The notes under the pieces are model-generated. The model was not told the origin of the DNA. It worked only from the letters and a program-made list of their open reading frames with translations, and made no database searches. A stretch of DNA of 25,534 nucleotides. It comes from an uncultured Prevotella sp. Its GTDB lineage: Bacteria > Bacteroidota > Bacteroidia > Bacteroidales > Bacteroidaceae. Position numbers and translations under genes: made by a program. The stretch lies in contig CALIIG010000070.1 of the NCBI GenBank assembly GCA_938018155.1, positions 1 to 25,534 of the forward strand. The letters are read 5' to 3'. Positions 24,653 through 25,534 of the stretch are shown here, piece by piece; position 1 is the first letter of the stretch, and every line of letters starts with the position of its first letter.

Positions 24653-24683
24653 TTTCATCACTCACAAAAGTTTTTTATTTTTG
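24653..24683 (+). promoter_or_regulatory. promoter of the DUF4301 gene
   Basis: TTTC (24653-24656, 3 of 4), 19 bases, then TATTTTTG (24676-24683), a perfect -7 box. Transcription would start near 24690, giving a leader of about 25 bases. Confidence 0.6.
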
Positions 24684-24717
24684 CCTATTATTGAATCTAT
24701 ACTAAATCTTTATGGTC

Positions 24718-25534
24718 ATGTTTACTGAATCTGACAAAAAACAAATTAAAAACCATGCTATGAGCGTTGAGCAGGTGGAGCAACAATTAGAACAAATAGC
24801 GCATGGGTTCCCCTTTTTACGTATCAAATCGGCTGCGGCTACAGGTAATGGAATATGGGTTCTTGACGAAAAAGCACAGGAACAAGCCGAAAACGAATGG
24901 GAAAAATACAAGCAGAAGGGACATAAAATTGTAAAATTTGTACCGGCTTCGGGGGCAGCAAGCAGAATGTTTAAAGACATGTTTGCCTTCATGAACGCCA
25001 ACTACGACACGCCAAAAACCAACTTTGAAAAAGAGTTTTTTGCAGGAATCCGTAAGTTTGCTTTCCATCATGCCCTCTGTGAACAATGTAAAAGAAGTGT
25101 GGGAATGGGACTTTGTAAGCTCATTCCTGCCGGAAAATATAAAACAATTGTAGAGAATCTGCTAACTCCAAAAGGGTTAAATTATGGCCAACTGCCTAAA
25201 GGTTTGTTACTTTTCCATAATGATGAAGACGGACCGCGCACACCAATGGAAGAGCATTTGGTTGAAGCGGCATTGTATGTAGAAAGTAAAGGTTCGGCAA
25301 ATATTCATTTTACGGTGTCTTTCAATCACTTGGAACTGTTCTCAAATAAGGTGCATGAGAAGATTGATTATTACCAAAACAAACTGGGTGTAGCCTTGGA
25401 AGTTGGGCTTTCAGAACAAAAAACATCAACCGATACCATTGCTGCCAATATGGATAACAGTCCGTTTAGGAACGCTGATGGTACATTATTGTTCAGACCT
25501 GGCGGCCATGGAGCATTGATAGAAAACCTGAATG
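24718..25534 (+). CDS. DUF4301 family protein, cut by the window edge
   Basis: This is a Bacteroidetes family of unknown function, usually around 500 residues; 272 complete codons are inside the window and no stop is reached. Recognisable stretches are VKFVPASGAASRMFKDMF, DGPRTPMEEHLVEAALYV, FTVSFNHLELF, TSTDTIAANMDNSPFRN and LLFRPGGHGALIENLN. The glycine/serine-rich PASGAASRM loop followed later by the conserved acidic motifs recalls nucleotidyltransferases that activate sugars, so a related activity is possible, as inference. Two in-frame ATGs (24712 and 24718) are available; I use the second, which gives MFTESDKKQ, the more typical start. It has its own promoter. Confidence 0.88.
   Translation, partial: MFTESDKKQIKNHAMSVEQVEQQLEQIAHGFPFLRIKSAAATGNGIWVLDEKAQEQAENEWEKYKQKGHKIVKFVPASGAASRMFKDMFAFMNANYDTPKTNFEKEFFAGIRKFAFHHALCEQCKRSVGMGLCKLIPAGKYKTIVENLLTPKGLNYGQLPKGLLLFHNDEDGPRTPMEEHLVEAALYVESKGSANIHFTVSFNHLELFSNKVHEKIDYYQNKLGVALEVGLSEQKTSTDTIAANMDNSPFRNADGTLLFRPGGHGALIENLN

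Overview
The window is a piece of a Bacteroidales chromosome, most likely Prevotellaceae or a close relative. Three things point there. Proteins match Bacteroidetes families (DUF3256, DUF4836, DUF4301, a DUF5687-like membrane protein). Promoters have the Bacteroidetes form TTTG-N19-21-TAnnTTTG instead of -35/-10 boxes, and Shine-Dalgarno sequences are mostly absent. The ATP synthase operon has the Bacteroidetes order (beta-epsilon first) and the lineage's subunit peculiarities. Assignment below family is inference. I see no phage, plasmid, IS element or CRISPR array.

Layout. 1-711: 3' part of a 6-phosphofructokinase gene. 854-8240: a complete F1Fo ATP synthase operon (atpD, atpC, two small membrane-protein genes, atpB, atpE, atpF, atpH, atpA, atpG) with its own promoter and a strong terminator. 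8326-8490: tRNA-Cys on the minus strand with its own promoter and terminator. 8947-9579: a DUF3256 exported protein. 9818-16141: a plus-strand run of nucleoside permease, rsmE, a DUF4836 lipoprotein, an ABC ATPase and permease pair, an RluA-type pseudouridine synthase and a 51-codon membrane peptide. 20835-16150 (minus): ftsK, a lolA-like gene broken by a one-base frameshift, and a DUF5687-like membrane protein. 21340-25534 (plus): a DEDDy 3'-5' exonuclease, an RlmI-type rRNA methyltransferase, tilS and the start of a DUF4301 gene.

How the genes work together. Most is housekeeping: glycolysis and proton-driven ATP synthesis; tRNA and rRNA maturation (tRNA-Cys, RsmE, RluA-type synthase, RlmI-type enzyme, TilS); chromosome segregation (FtsK); envelope lipoprotein and membrane transport (LolA-like, DUF4836, ABC pair).

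The least explained structure is a pair of 95-bp GC-rich elements (8712-8806 and 21085-21179). Both lie in divergent intergenic regions. Each has four imperfect GGCCGTC-type cores spaced exactly 22, 23 and 22 bp and ends that are inverted repeats. Their sequences have diverged (66 of 95 positions identical by hand count) while the spacing is unchanged. They look like members of a dispersed repeat family, comparable in style to minisatellite-type MITEs. The second notable point is the lolA frameshift: an intact LolA C-terminus is still readable in the next frame.
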